DNA of 7,664 nt from Bacteroidota bacterium. GTDB lineage: Bacteria; Bacteroidota; Bacteroidia; Chitinophagales; Chitinophagaceae. The stretch lies in the NCBI GenBank assembly GCA_947454745.1, contig CANGMV010000042.1, positions 1 to 7,664 on the forward strand, written 5' to 3'. Position numbers and translations under genes: made by a program. A model generated the notes under the pieces. It made no database searches, was not told where the DNA came from, and worked only from the letters and a program-made list of their open reading frames with translations. Shown here one piece after another: positions 1-6,483 of the stretch; the stretch's first letter is position 1, and the number at the start of each line of letters is the position of its first letter.

Positions 1-330
1 AGTTCCCGATTTTTTACTATGTTGATTTAAGGATACATAGCAAATAACCATCAGTCCTTTTCTAATTTTAGCACCGTCAATCAAAGCTGCGTATTGTTTA
101 ATCACACCACTCCCCTCGAGTCGTTTAATACGCTCATGAACAGGTGTTGTGCTTAACTGAACTGCTTCGGCAATAGCGGCAACCGACATGCGCGCATTTA
201 CTTGTAACAATCTTAAAATGGATAAATCTTTTACATCCAGGGGCACTGTATTTTCAGCAAAATTTGCAGATCCGTTTGAAGATGCATTTGAAGATGTAGC
301 CGAATCCGCTATTTGAGTCTTGTTTTTCAT
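1..330 (-). CDS. Lrp/AsnC-family transcriptional regulator, N-terminal part (runs off left edge)
   Basis: The visible 110 codons encode a Ser/Asn-rich N-terminal tail (residues 1-30) followed by a typical Lrp/AsnC winged-helix domain. The helical start LDVKDLSILRLLQVNAR is at about residues 31-47, the recognition helix region LSTTPVHERIKRLE at 59-72, and then GVIKQYAALID at 75-85. After this comes the beginning of the ligand-binding RAM domain (GLMVICYVSLNQH, about 92-104), where the window ends. Family members bind DNA as dimers or octamers and respond to amino acids or related small metabolites; the effector cannot be read from this fragment. I chose the ATG at 328-330 because an in-frame TAA lies just upstream and the only other Met in the first 90 residues (Met48) is inside the DNA-binding domain. 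A GTG at 244-246 would give a more usual family start, so the tail might be untranslated. The gene is divergent from ahcY, which makes local control of ahcY or of itself plausible but unproven. Confidence 0.9.
   Translation of the reverse strand, partial: MKNKTQIADSATSSNASSNGSANFAENTVPLDVKDLSILRLLQVNARMSVAAIAEAVQLSTTPVHERIKRLEGSGVIKQYAALIDGAKIRKGLMVICYVSLNQHSKKSGT
262..297. repeat. Three 12-bp imperfect tandem repeats in the start of the Lrp-type gene
   Basis: Three contiguous 12-bp units lie at 262-273 (atttgcagatcc), 274-285 (gtttgaagatgc) and 286-297 (atttgaagatgt). Neighbouring units differ at 2 to 3 positions. On the minus strand they encode residues 12-23 of the regulator as three x-Ser-Ser/Ala-Asn tetrapeptides (TSSN, ASSN, GSAN). 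The unit length is a multiple of three, so gain or loss of a unit would keep the reading frame. The tail is probably disordered. Confidence 0.7.
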
Positions 331-396
331 AACAAAAAAGCATTTATAACATTAAAATTAACCTATTATAGCATATTTCACTATTTTTTAGATAAA

Positions 397-428
397 TTTT
401 ATTATTATCTCCTACAAATTTACCTTTG
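397..428 (+). promoter_or_regulatory. Candidate ahcY promoter (Bacteroidota type)
   Basis: TACCTTTG at 421-428 matches the Bacteroidota -7 consensus TAnnTTTG. A T-run at 397-400 sits 20 nt upstream, where a -33 element is expected, although it lacks the final G of TTTG. Initiation near 434 would leave a leader of only about 15 nt before the ATG at 449, too short for a riboswitch. No Shine-Dalgarno sequence is visible; the stretch before the ATG is A/T-rich (aaataaatactatt), as is common in this phylum. Confidence 0.4.
415..422 (-). promoter_or_regulatory. Candidate -7 element for the Lrp-type gene
   Basis: Read on the minus strand this is TAAATTTG, a full match to the Bacteroidota primary sigma-factor -7 consensus TAnnTTTG. 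It would start transcription near position 408 and give a leader of roughly 78 nt. No clear TTTG-type -33 element is visible at the expected distance, only AT-rich DNA around 434-440. The assignment rests on the -7 match alone and such a short match can occur by chance in AT-rich DNA. Confidence 0.3.
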
Positions 429-448
429 GAGCCTAAATAAATACTATT

Positions 449-1768
449 ATGGGCTTACAAAACATCGATTTTAGTTTACCGTATAAGGTAGCAGATATCA
501 CCCTAGCTGATTGGGGTCGTAAAGAAATTCGTTTAGCTGAAGCAGAAATGCCAGGTTTAATGAGTATCCGTGCCGAGTACGGACCTAGCCAACCTTTAAA
601 AGGAGCTAGAATTGCAGGTTGTTTACACATGACTATCCAAACAGCTGTGTTAATTGAAACATTGACAGCATTGGGTGCCGAAGTAAAATGGAGCTCTTGT
701 AACATATTCTCTACACAGGATCAAGCTGCTGCTGCGATTGCTGCAACAGGTGTAGGTGTTTTTGCATGGAAAGGACAAAGCGTTGAAGAAGGTGATTGGT
801 GTATTGAGCAAACTTTATTCTTTGGTGGTGAAGATCGCCCATTGAATATGATTTTGGATGATGGTGGTGATTTAACCAACATGGTGTTTGATAAATACCC
901 TCAATTCGTTGCAGGCATTAAAGGTTTGAGTGAAGAAACAACAACAGGTGTACACCGTTTATATGAGCGTATGGCTAAAGGCACTTTACCTATTCCTGCG
1001 ATCAACGTTAATGACTCTGTTACTAAATCTAAATTCGACAACAAATATGGTTGTCAAGAATCATTAGTAGATGCGATTCGTCGTGCTACCGATGTAATGA
1101 TGGCTGGAAAGGTTGCTGTAGTAGGTTCTTACGGTGATGTAGGTAAAGGCTCGGCAGGTTCATTACGTGGTGCTGGTTGCCGTGTAATTGTAACAGAAAT
1201 TGACCCTATTTGTGCTTTACAAGCTGCGATGGATGGTTTCGAAGTAAAGAAAATGGAAAATGCTGTTAAAGAAGCAGACATTATTGTAACAGCTTCTGGA
1301 TGTCGTGATTTGATTACTGAAAAGCATTTCAGAAACATGAAGGACAAAGCAATTGTTTGTAATATCGGTCACTTTGATATCGAAATTGACATGGCTTGGT
1401 TGAATAAAAACTATGGTCATACAAAAGATACGATTAAGCCACAAGTTGACTTGTACAATATTGATGGAAAAGACGTTATCGTTTTAGCAGAAGGCCGTTT
1501 GGTTAACTTAGGTTGTGCAACAGGTCACCCAAGTTTTGTAATGAGTAACTCTTTCTCAAACCAAACTTTAGCTCAAATTGAGTTATGGACAAATAGCAAA
1601 AACTACGAAAACAAAGTATACGTTTTACCTAAGCATTTAGATGAAAAAGTAGCTCGTTTACACTTAGCGAAAGTAGGTGCTGAATTAGACGAATTAACAG
1701 CTGAACAAGCTGAGTATTTGGGTATACCTAAGGCTGGACCATTCAAGTCAGATATGTACAGATACTAA
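449..1768 (+). CDS. ahcY: S-adenosylhomocysteine hydrolase (adenosylhomocysteinase)
   Basis: This cytoplasmic NAD-dependent enzyme reversibly splits S-adenosylhomocysteine into adenosine and homocysteine, relieving product inhibition of methyltransferases. The 439-residue protein aligns by eye with human AHCY at a constant offset of +7 over its middle and C-terminal parts. Recalled active-site residues are present: His60, Asp138 (in DDGGDLT), Glu163 (SEETTTGVH), Lys193, Asp197 and Asn198 ([10 protein letters not shown]), Cys202, Glu250 (TEIDP), His308 (NIGHFD) and His360 (ATGHPSF). The C-terminus ends in KSDMYRY, supplying the Lys and Tyr that reach the partner subunit's NAD. It lacks the roughly 35-40-residue insertion of many proteobacterial, mycobacterial and plant enzymes. 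One oddity is that the Rossmann motif reads GSYGDVGKG (226-234), where AGYGDVGKG is usual, so the first Gly of GxGxxG is Ser227. The gene stands alone, closed by a terminator, and diverges from the Lrp-type gene. Confidence 0.98.
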   Translation: MGLQNIDFSLPYKVADITLADWGRKEIRLAEAEMPGLMSIRAEYGPSQPLKGARIAGCLHMTIQTAVLIETLTALGAEVKWSSCNIFSTQDQAAAAIAATGVGVFAWKGQSVEEGDWCIEQTLFFGGEDRPLNMILDDGGDLTNMVFDKYPQFVAGIKGLSEETTTGVHRLYERMAKGTLPIPAINVNDSVTKSKFDNKYGCQESLVDAIRRATDVMMAGKVAVVGSYGDVGKGSAGSLRGAGCRVIVTEIDPICALQAAMDGFEVKKMENAVKEADIIVTASGCRDLITEKHFRNMKDKAIVCNIGHFDIEIDMAWLNKNYGHTKDTIKPQVDLYNIDGKDVIVLAEGRLVNLGCATGHPSFVMSNSFSNQTLAQIELWTNSKNYENKVYVLPKHLDEKVARLHLAKVGAELDELTAEQAEYLGIPKAGPFKSDMYRY

Positions 1769-1801
1769 TATAGCCTTCGCGCTAGAATTAGTTCAAAATA
1801 C

Positions 1802-1845
1802 AAAAAGCCCGGCCCCAGAAATGGTGGTCGGGTTTTTTATTTTTA
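1802..1845 (+). terminator. Rho-independent terminator after ahcY
   Basis: A GC-rich stem forms between cccggcc (1808-1814) and ggtcggg (1826-1832), with one G-T wobble and an 11-nt loop. It is followed by a T-rich tract (ttttttattttt, 1833-1844). The A-run at 1802-1806 can pair with the Ts and extend the stem. It lies 34 nt past the ahcY stop and separates ahcY from the GH20 gene. Because of the A-run it might also act weakly on the opposite strand, but no gene on that strand needs it. Confidence 0.85.
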
Positions 1846-1900
1846 GTATCTTTAGAAAGCTTATTTAACGAGTAAGCCTAAAACAATAAAACGATTGTAT

Positions 1901-3793
1901 ATGAAACTCAACAAGTGGACACTATTAGTATTGGCCGTAGTTTGCGGAAGTCAATTAAAAGCACAAAGCCTTAATATTATTCCTGAACCTTTTCATGTTG
2001 CAAAAGGAACAGGTGTTTTTCAATTTCCAAAATCGATTGCAATTAATGCGCCATCCAGCGCCAATGATGTAACCGATCAAATTGCATTGCAGTTAAGAAA
2101 GGCAACGGGCAAAACAGTTTATTTTAGTAAGAACAATGCAAGTATCAACTTAGATATTATAAAAGACGAAGTATTAGGCACCGAAGGGTATACTTTAAAT
2201 ATAAATGCCGAAGGCATCACTATTAGTGCAAATACCAACGCGGGATTATTTTATGGATGGCAAACCCTACAACAAATTATGCCGTCAGCTGTTTATGCAA
2301 AAACAGTACAATCCAATACAAACTGGCAGGTTCCATTTGTATCGGTGATAGATAAGCCACGTTTTGGATGGAGAGGTTTAATGCTAGATGTAAGTAGACA
2401 CTTTTTTAGCAAGGCCGATGTTAAAGTATTTATAGACGATATGGCACGCTATAAATACAATCGTTTTCACTGGCATTTAACCGATGACCAAGGTTGGAGA
2501 ATTGAAATAAAATCCCTGCCAAAATTAACCGAAGTGGGTGCCTGGAGAGCAGAACGAAAAGGAAAGTGGATGAATATTACGACTCCCGCTATCAATGAAC
2601 CAAAAACCTACGGAGGATTTTATACACAAGAGGATATAAAAGAAATTGTTGCTTATGCGAAATCAAAGTTTATTGAAGTAATTCCTGAAATTGATATCCC
2701 TGGACATAGTATGGCCATTAACACAGCATACCCACAATTAAGCACGACACCTAATTATCCTTATCAAGTAAATGCAGGAGATGAGTTTATGGATTGGGAA
2801 GGTATTAATGGGCACGTAACAGCAAGAATCGACAATTCTTTAGATCCTTCAAATGAATTAGTATATACATATCTCGATAAAATATTTGGCGAAATCGCTC
2901 CCCTATTCCCTTTTGAGTATATTCATATGGGAGGTGACGAAAATGCAAAAAACAATTGGGAGAAGTCAGCGAATGTGCAAGCTTTAATGAAAAAAGAGGG
3001 CTTGAAAAATCAGAACGAAGTGCAAAGCTATTTTGTACGTCGTGTGCAAAAAATAATCAATAGCAAAGGAAAGAAAATGATGGGTTGGGATGAAATATTG
3101 GAAGGTGGATTAAGTGGTGATGCAGCGGTCATGAGCTGGAGAGGTATTGCTGGCGGAGTAGAAGCAGCTAAGCAAGGTCATAAAGTGGTTATGTCACCTA
3201 ATCAATACAACTATATTGATTTTTATCAAGGTGAATTAACAGCAGAAGGTAAAGTATATTCGGGCTTAAGAATGAAAAAAACTTACAGCTTTGATCCAAT
3301 TCCGGAAGGTATTGACTCTTCCTTAATTTTAGGAAATCAAGGAAATCAATGGACCGAGCAATTACAAAATATGCGTAATGTTCAATACATGACGTGGCCA
3401 AGAGCTTTGGCAATTGCCGAAACTAGTTGGTCGCCAAAGGAAAAGAAAAACTGGAACCTGTTTTCGAAAAAAGTGGAAGCACAATTTGATAAATTAGATG
3501 CTGCTAATGTAAAATATGCAAAAAGCATGTTTGACCCAATTGTAACTACGCAGTTAAATACAAAGGGAGAACTTATTGTGAATATGGAAGGCGAAGTAGA
3601 TGGCTTGAAAATTTGTTATACCATTGATGAATCTATGCCAGATAATTTTAGCGAAGTATTTACAAAGCCATTTGTATTGCCAGAGGATGTTACAATCCTA
3701 AGAGTAATCGCTTACAGGGACGGAAAACAAATTAGTAAACTATTAAACATTCCAATAGAGTCTTTAAAGAAAAGAGCAGTGAAAGTGCTGTAA
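1901..3793 (+). CDS. Secreted GH20 beta-N-acetylhexosaminidase
   Basis: The 630-residue exo-glycosidase probably removes terminal beta-linked GlcNAc or GalNAc from chitin fragments, glycans or peptidoglycan pieces by the substrate-assisted mechanism of GH20. It starts with a signal peptide (residues 1-21, cleavage before Gln22 in LKAQS), so it acts in the periplasm or outside. A GH20b-type N-terminal domain covers about 25-150, and the catalytic barrel runs from about 152 (KPRFGWRGLMLD) to 500. Visible motifs are HWHLTDDQGWR (190-200), PEIDIPGH (262-269), the catalytic Asp346-Glu347 pair in HMGGDEN, pocket tryptophans Trp396 (GWDE), Trp413 (SWRG) and Trp484, and Glu486 (NQWTE). The tail from about 550 resembles the chitobiase C-terminal domain (YTIDESMP). 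I chose the ATG at 1901; an upstream in-frame TTG at 1895 would add only two residues before the signal peptide. TATCTTTA at 1847-1854 is a weak -7 candidate. The gene is followed after 7 nt by the barrel gene, so the two are probably cotranscribed. No SusC/SusD pair is adjacent. Confidence 0.95.
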   Translation: MKLNKWTLLVLAVVCGSQLKAQSLNIIPEPFHVAKGTGVFQFPKSIAINAPSSANDVTDQIALQLRKATGKTVYFSKNNASINLDIIKDEVLGTEGYTLNINAEGITISANTNAGLFYGWQTLQQIMPSAVYAKTVQSNTNWQVPFVSVIDKPRFGWRGLMLDVSRHFFSKADVKVFIDDMARYKYNRFHWHLTDDQGWRIEIKSLPKLTEVGAWRAERKGKWMNITTPAINEPKTYGGFYTQEDIKEIVAYAKSKFIEVIPEIDIPGHSMAINTAYPQLSTTPNYPYQVNAGDEFMDWEGINGHVTARIDNSLDPSNELVYTYLDKIFGEIAPLFPFEYIHMGGDENAKNNWEKSANVQALMKKEGLKNQNEVQSYFVRRVQKIINSKGKKMMGWDEILEGGLSGDAAVMSWRGIAGGVEAAKQGHKVVMSPNQYNYIDFYQGELTAEGKVYSGLRMKKTYSFDPIPEGIDSSLILGNQGNQWTEQLQNMRNVQYMTWPRALAIAETSWSPKEKKNWNLFSKKVEAQFDKLDAANVKYAKSMFDPIVTTQLNTKGELIVNMEGEVDGLKICYTIDESMPDNFSEVFTKPFVLPEDVTILRVIAYRDGKQISKLLNIPIESLKKRAVKVL

Positions 3794-3800
3794 ATAAAAT

Positions 3801-5633
3801 ATGCTAAAAAAAGTACTCTTCCTCCTTTTATGCTCCCCCCTATTTATACATTCCTTTGCTCAAAAAGGATCCCAGTATAATATTGCAAATTCTAAGGATA
3901 GTACTTTATTAAATAGTTTTATTCGATTGTTCAAAGGAAAGCCGAATCCCTTAATTGATTCGACAAGTATCACGATTAACAAGATTATAAAGTCGGTTGA
4001 AAGTCAGGAAGGAAAAAGAATTAATCGTATACAAATTGAGCATCGTCATTTTGGCACTTTTGGATTTAGCGACTCCACACACAAATTGAATTTTATTGCA
4101 CTTGCTGCAAATAAAATGCACAATTTCACTAAGGAAAATACCATTCGGAAAAATTTATTCTTTCACGAGAACGAATACATGAATCCTTTGGTAATTGCCT
4201 ATAATGAAAAGTGGCTAAGAGACCTTCCCTATTTACAAGATGCGAGAATTGTTGCTTTCCCTTTATTAAGCGATAGCAATAGTGTTGATATTTATGTAAT
4301 CACAAAAGACATCTTTCCATTTGGGGGTAGTTTGCAGTTTAAAAATACCAATGCTTACGACGCAAGTGCAACTGCCGAAAACATCAATGACCAGGGCAAT
4401 GCATTTACCATTTCGCACAATTTTGATATGGATCGAAAGGACAAAGCAGGTTGGGGAATGAATTATAGTGCACAGAATATTTTAGGCAGTTTTTTCGATT
4501 TGAACATGGGCGCCAATACACTCGAAAACAACTATGCCAATAGCGTTAGCTCTGCAACCAGTATATACCTAAAGGGTTATTTGCCATTACTAAATCCTTT
4601 AAGTAAATGGACAGGAGGATTTGAATGGAATGTATCAAACAATAACAATGAATATCCAAATAAATGGAGCGACTCCTTGTACAATGCAAGTTTACGCTAT
4701 CGATTAAATCATTTTGACAGCTGGATAGGTTATCAATTATTTAATAAATCATGGAATTTTAGCAACGACCATGTTCGACATTTTATTCAATTCAGGTATT
4801 TAGACAATCATTTTGTAAACAGACCTGAAAATTATTTATTGCAAATTGACAAGAACTATCAAAATACAATTGCCTACTTAATGTCTTATACTGCTTTTCA
4901 ACAAAAAATTATTAGAACGCAGTATTTATATGGATTTGGAAGAAACGAGGATTTGCCAACTGGTAAATCGCTCACAATAACTACCGGGCAATACCATCGC
5001 GAGAATAATGCCCTTCCCTATCTTGGTGCGATGATCGAAAATTATACCATGCTAAAAAATGAACAATTTCGACATATTGTTATTAGTGCAGGGTCAAGCT
5101 ATGCCGAGCATCAATTCATGGATGCTAAAATTTTATTGAGCCTAGAACAAATTTCAAAATTACATTATTTAGAAAGTGGCTATAAGTATCGAAGTATCTT
5201 GAACCTGAGCATGGCCGAAACTTTAAAAAATAAATTCAATGATGCCTTACTCATTAATAGTATTTACGGCATTCCACAATTAACAAAGGAACGCATACGG
5301 GGAGGCACAAGACTGAGTGTTAACTGGGAATCTATTTGGTATAATTCAAGGTCCATTTATGGCTTTAGACAGTCACCATTCGCTTTTGCCAACCTCACCT
5401 ATATTCGAACCGTAGGAGACCCTTTTGGATCGGGAGATATTTATAGTGCAATTGGTGGCGGAACAAGAGTAAGAAATGAAAACCTGATATTTGGCACTGT
5501 TGAAATTAAAGGATTCTATTTCCCAAGGACAAATTTGCAATTAAGCCCATGGAACATAAGCATTACCACGAATTTGAAATTCAAGTATAATTCTAACCTA
5601 ATTAGCAAGCCTGATTTTGTGCAAGTAAACTAA
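3801..5633 (+). CDS. Omp85/BamA-like outer-membrane beta-barrel protein with one POTRA-like domain
   Basis: The 610-residue protein has a signal peptide (about 1-20, cleavage before Gln21 in HSFAQ). A linker follows, then a region at about 73-175 that reads like a single POTRA domain: KRINRIQIEH, then HNFTKENTIRKNLFF, the helix with EKWLRDLPYLQDARIV, and the strand SVDIYVITKDIF. The rest, about 176-610, alternates short amphipathic beta-strands and Asn/Ser-rich loops as in a 16-strand barrel. IRGGTR at 499-504 sits where Omp85 proteins carry the (V/I)RG(F/Y) loop-6 motif; five predicted strands follow it, as in BamA and TamA. The last part includes IGGGTRVRNENLIFGT, typical of Bacteroidota members of the superfamily. 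Its role (protein insertion, secretion or transport) cannot be read from sequence. It lies 7 nt behind the GH20 gene, probably in the same operon. With one POTRA it is too small to be the main BamA. I am sure of the outer-membrane barrel and fairly sure of the Omp85 link. Confidence 0.8.
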   Translation: MLKKVLFLLLCSPLFIHSFAQKGSQYNIANSKDSTLLNSFIRLFKGKPNPLIDSTSITINKIIKSVESQEGKRINRIQIEHRHFGTFGFSDSTHKLNFIALAANKMHNFTKENTIRKNLFFHENEYMNPLVIAYNEKWLRDLPYLQDARIVAFPLLSDSNSVDIYVITKDIFPFGGSLQFKNTNAYDASATAENINDQGNAFTISHNFDMDRKDKAGWGMNYSAQNILGSFFDLNMGANTLENNYANSVSSATSIYLKGYLPLLNPLSKWTGGFEWNVSNNNNEYPNKWSDSLYNASLRYRLNHFDSWIGYQLFNKSWNFSNDHVRHFIQFRYLDNHFVNRPENYLLQIDKNYQNTIAYLMSYTAFQQKIIRTQYLYGFGRNEDLPTGKSLTITTGQYHRENNALPYLGAMIENYTMLKNEQFRHIVISAGSSYAEHQFMDAKILLSLEQISKLHYLESGYKYRSILNLSMAETLKNKFNDALLINSIYGIPQLTKERIRGGTRLSVNWESIWYNSRSIYGFRQSPFAFANLTYIRTVGDPFGSGDIYSAIGGGTRVRNENLIFGTVEIKGFYFPRTNLQLSPWNISITTNLKFKYNSNLISKPDFVQVN

Positions 5634-5638
5634 ATTTG
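5631..5638 (+). promoter_or_regulatory. Candidate -7 element for the DUF2452 gene
   Basis: TAAATTTG matches TAnnTTTG fully and its first three bases are the TAA stop of the barrel gene. It would initiate near 5645 and give a leader of about 28 nt before the ATG at 5673. The nearest TTTTG (5615-5619) is only 11 nt upstream, too close to be a standard -33 element, so the match is weak evidence. Read-through from the upstream operon is an alternative because no terminator hairpin is visible in 5634-5672. Confidence 0.25.
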
Positions 5639-5672
5639 TACAACCTTTTAGCGCATTCATTGTTATAAAGTC

Positions 5673-6464
5673 ATGGTTCAAGCATATAATTTTTTAGCCA
5701 GCTGGCAATTGTTTCCCGAAAAATGCAATTTCGAATATCAAATTGTACCTAAATCCGGTAATTATAAGATCGAGTCGGTACATGCAGGTCATTTACTCAG
5801 CTTTAGTCATAACTGGGTAAGTTTGGAAAATGAAGCATTTTATGCACAGTACCAAGTAAATCCGAATGGAGCATTGCATGATTTTGAAAATAAGGAATTA
5901 GCCGATGCAATTGCTGCTGAAATTAACAATGGTTCTTGCTTAACTGTTCAATTTTACAAAGGCGAGCAATTGGTTTTAAAAGTTGTTCATGAAATATTGG
6001 CCAATGGGTTTTTAAAAGTGAGTCATTTTGGAAATAAGGAAGATGGCTTGCCTTTTGTGAATACCGAAGTTTACCATAAACAATTAAGCGTGCTGCCTTA
6101 TGCATCTTCGGCAGGCAGTGTTGCGATTCGTCCAACAAAAGAAGGTGTTATAAAACACAAAGCATTGTCGGCAATGGAGGATCAAACCAACATGCAGTTG
6201 AATCAAATTAAAGAGCAAATTGAATTATTAGCAAGACAAGCACAAGAAATAAGAAAAAGAAAGGAATTGAGCTTAATGATTTACGAAGCGAAAATTACTT
6301 TTAAACCGCAAATAGGTCAGGTATATCATGTTTATGAAAAAGCCGATGGATCACATGTACTTTCCTTAGTAGCTCCATCGGAATGGGGAGGCGGCTCGGG
6401 CCCTTTTGCACAATTTATTGCTACAGTAAAATTACTAGCCGATCATACCTGGGTGGAATGTTAG
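5673..6464 (+). CDS. Two-domain protein: unrecognised N-terminal domain plus DUF2452
   Basis: The C-terminal part (about 138-263) matches my memory of the DUF2452 family. It has LPYASSAGSVAIRPTKEG (141-158), then a charged helical stretch around 165-200 (SAMEDQTNMQLNQIKEQ, then LLARQAQEIRKRKE) that could form a coiled coil, and then YEAKITFKPQIGQVYHVYEK (204-223), PSEW (235-238) and the closing IATVKLLADHTW. The function of that family is not known to me. The first 130 or so residues form a separate, probably beta-rich domain: SWQLFPEKCNFEYQIVP near the start and several alternating hydrophobic strands, with a short helix near ELADAIAAEIN (75-85). It recalls lipocalin-like or small beta-barrel domains of Bacteroidota but I cannot name it. 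There is no signal peptide or membrane segment, so the protein is probably cytoplasmic. It lies 39 nt after the barrel gene and ends 19 nt before the converging UbiD-family gene. Confidence 0.8.
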   Translation: MVQAYNFLASWQLFPEKCNFEYQIVPKSGNYKIESVHAGHLLSFSHNWVSLENEAFYAQYQVNPNGALHDFENKELADAIAAEINNGSCLTVQFYKGEQLVLKVVHEILANGFLKVSHFGNKEDGLPFVNTEVYHKQLSVLPYASSAGSVAIRPTKEGVIKHKALSAMEDQTNMQLNQIKEQIELLARQAQEIRKRKELSLMIYEAKITFKPQIGQVYHVYEKADGSHVLSLVAPSEWGGGSGPFAQFIATVKLLADHTWVEC

Positions 6465-6483
6465 TTCATTTGTTACTTATATA

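Noticed and set aside
331..448. Possible SAH- or SAM-responsive riboswitch upstream of ahcY
   Set aside because: The region is very AT-rich, has no stable GC-containing paired elements, and the candidate promoter leaves only about 15 nt of leader.
433..705. Antisense open frames across ahcY (433-705, 1129-1347, 1217-1444), the GH20 gene (3198-3413), the DUF2452 gene (5923-6138) and the UbiD-family gene (6569-6871)
   Set aside because: All lie inside strongly supported genes on the opposite strand, have no recognisable domains and no separate promoter; they are frame shadows.
1847..1854. TATCTTTA as the GH20 promoter -7 element
   Set aside because: It lacks the final G of TAnnTTTG and has no -33 element at the right distance; kept only as a mention in the gene entry.
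1859..1877. Inverted repeat gctta/taagc as an operator ahead of the GH20 gene
   Set aside because: The arms are only 5 bp with a 9-nt AT-rich spacer, which is expected by chance in this base composition.
1895..1900. TTG start two codons upstream of the GH20 ATG
   Set aside because: The ATG at 1901 begins a textbook signal peptide (MKLNKW then a hydrophobic run); the TTG adds only Met-Tyr and has no better start context.
3822..3836. LLLC in the signal peptide of the barrel protein as a lipoprotein lipobox
   Set aside because: Leu precedes the Cys where Gly, Ala or Ser is needed, and a normal cleavage site (SFA before Gln) lies downstream; a beta-barrel is not expected to be a lipoprotein.
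1901..5633. A polysaccharide utilisation locus
   Set aside because: There is no SusC-like TonB receptor, SusD-like lipoprotein, hybrid two-component sensor or ECF sigma/anti-sigma pair in the window.
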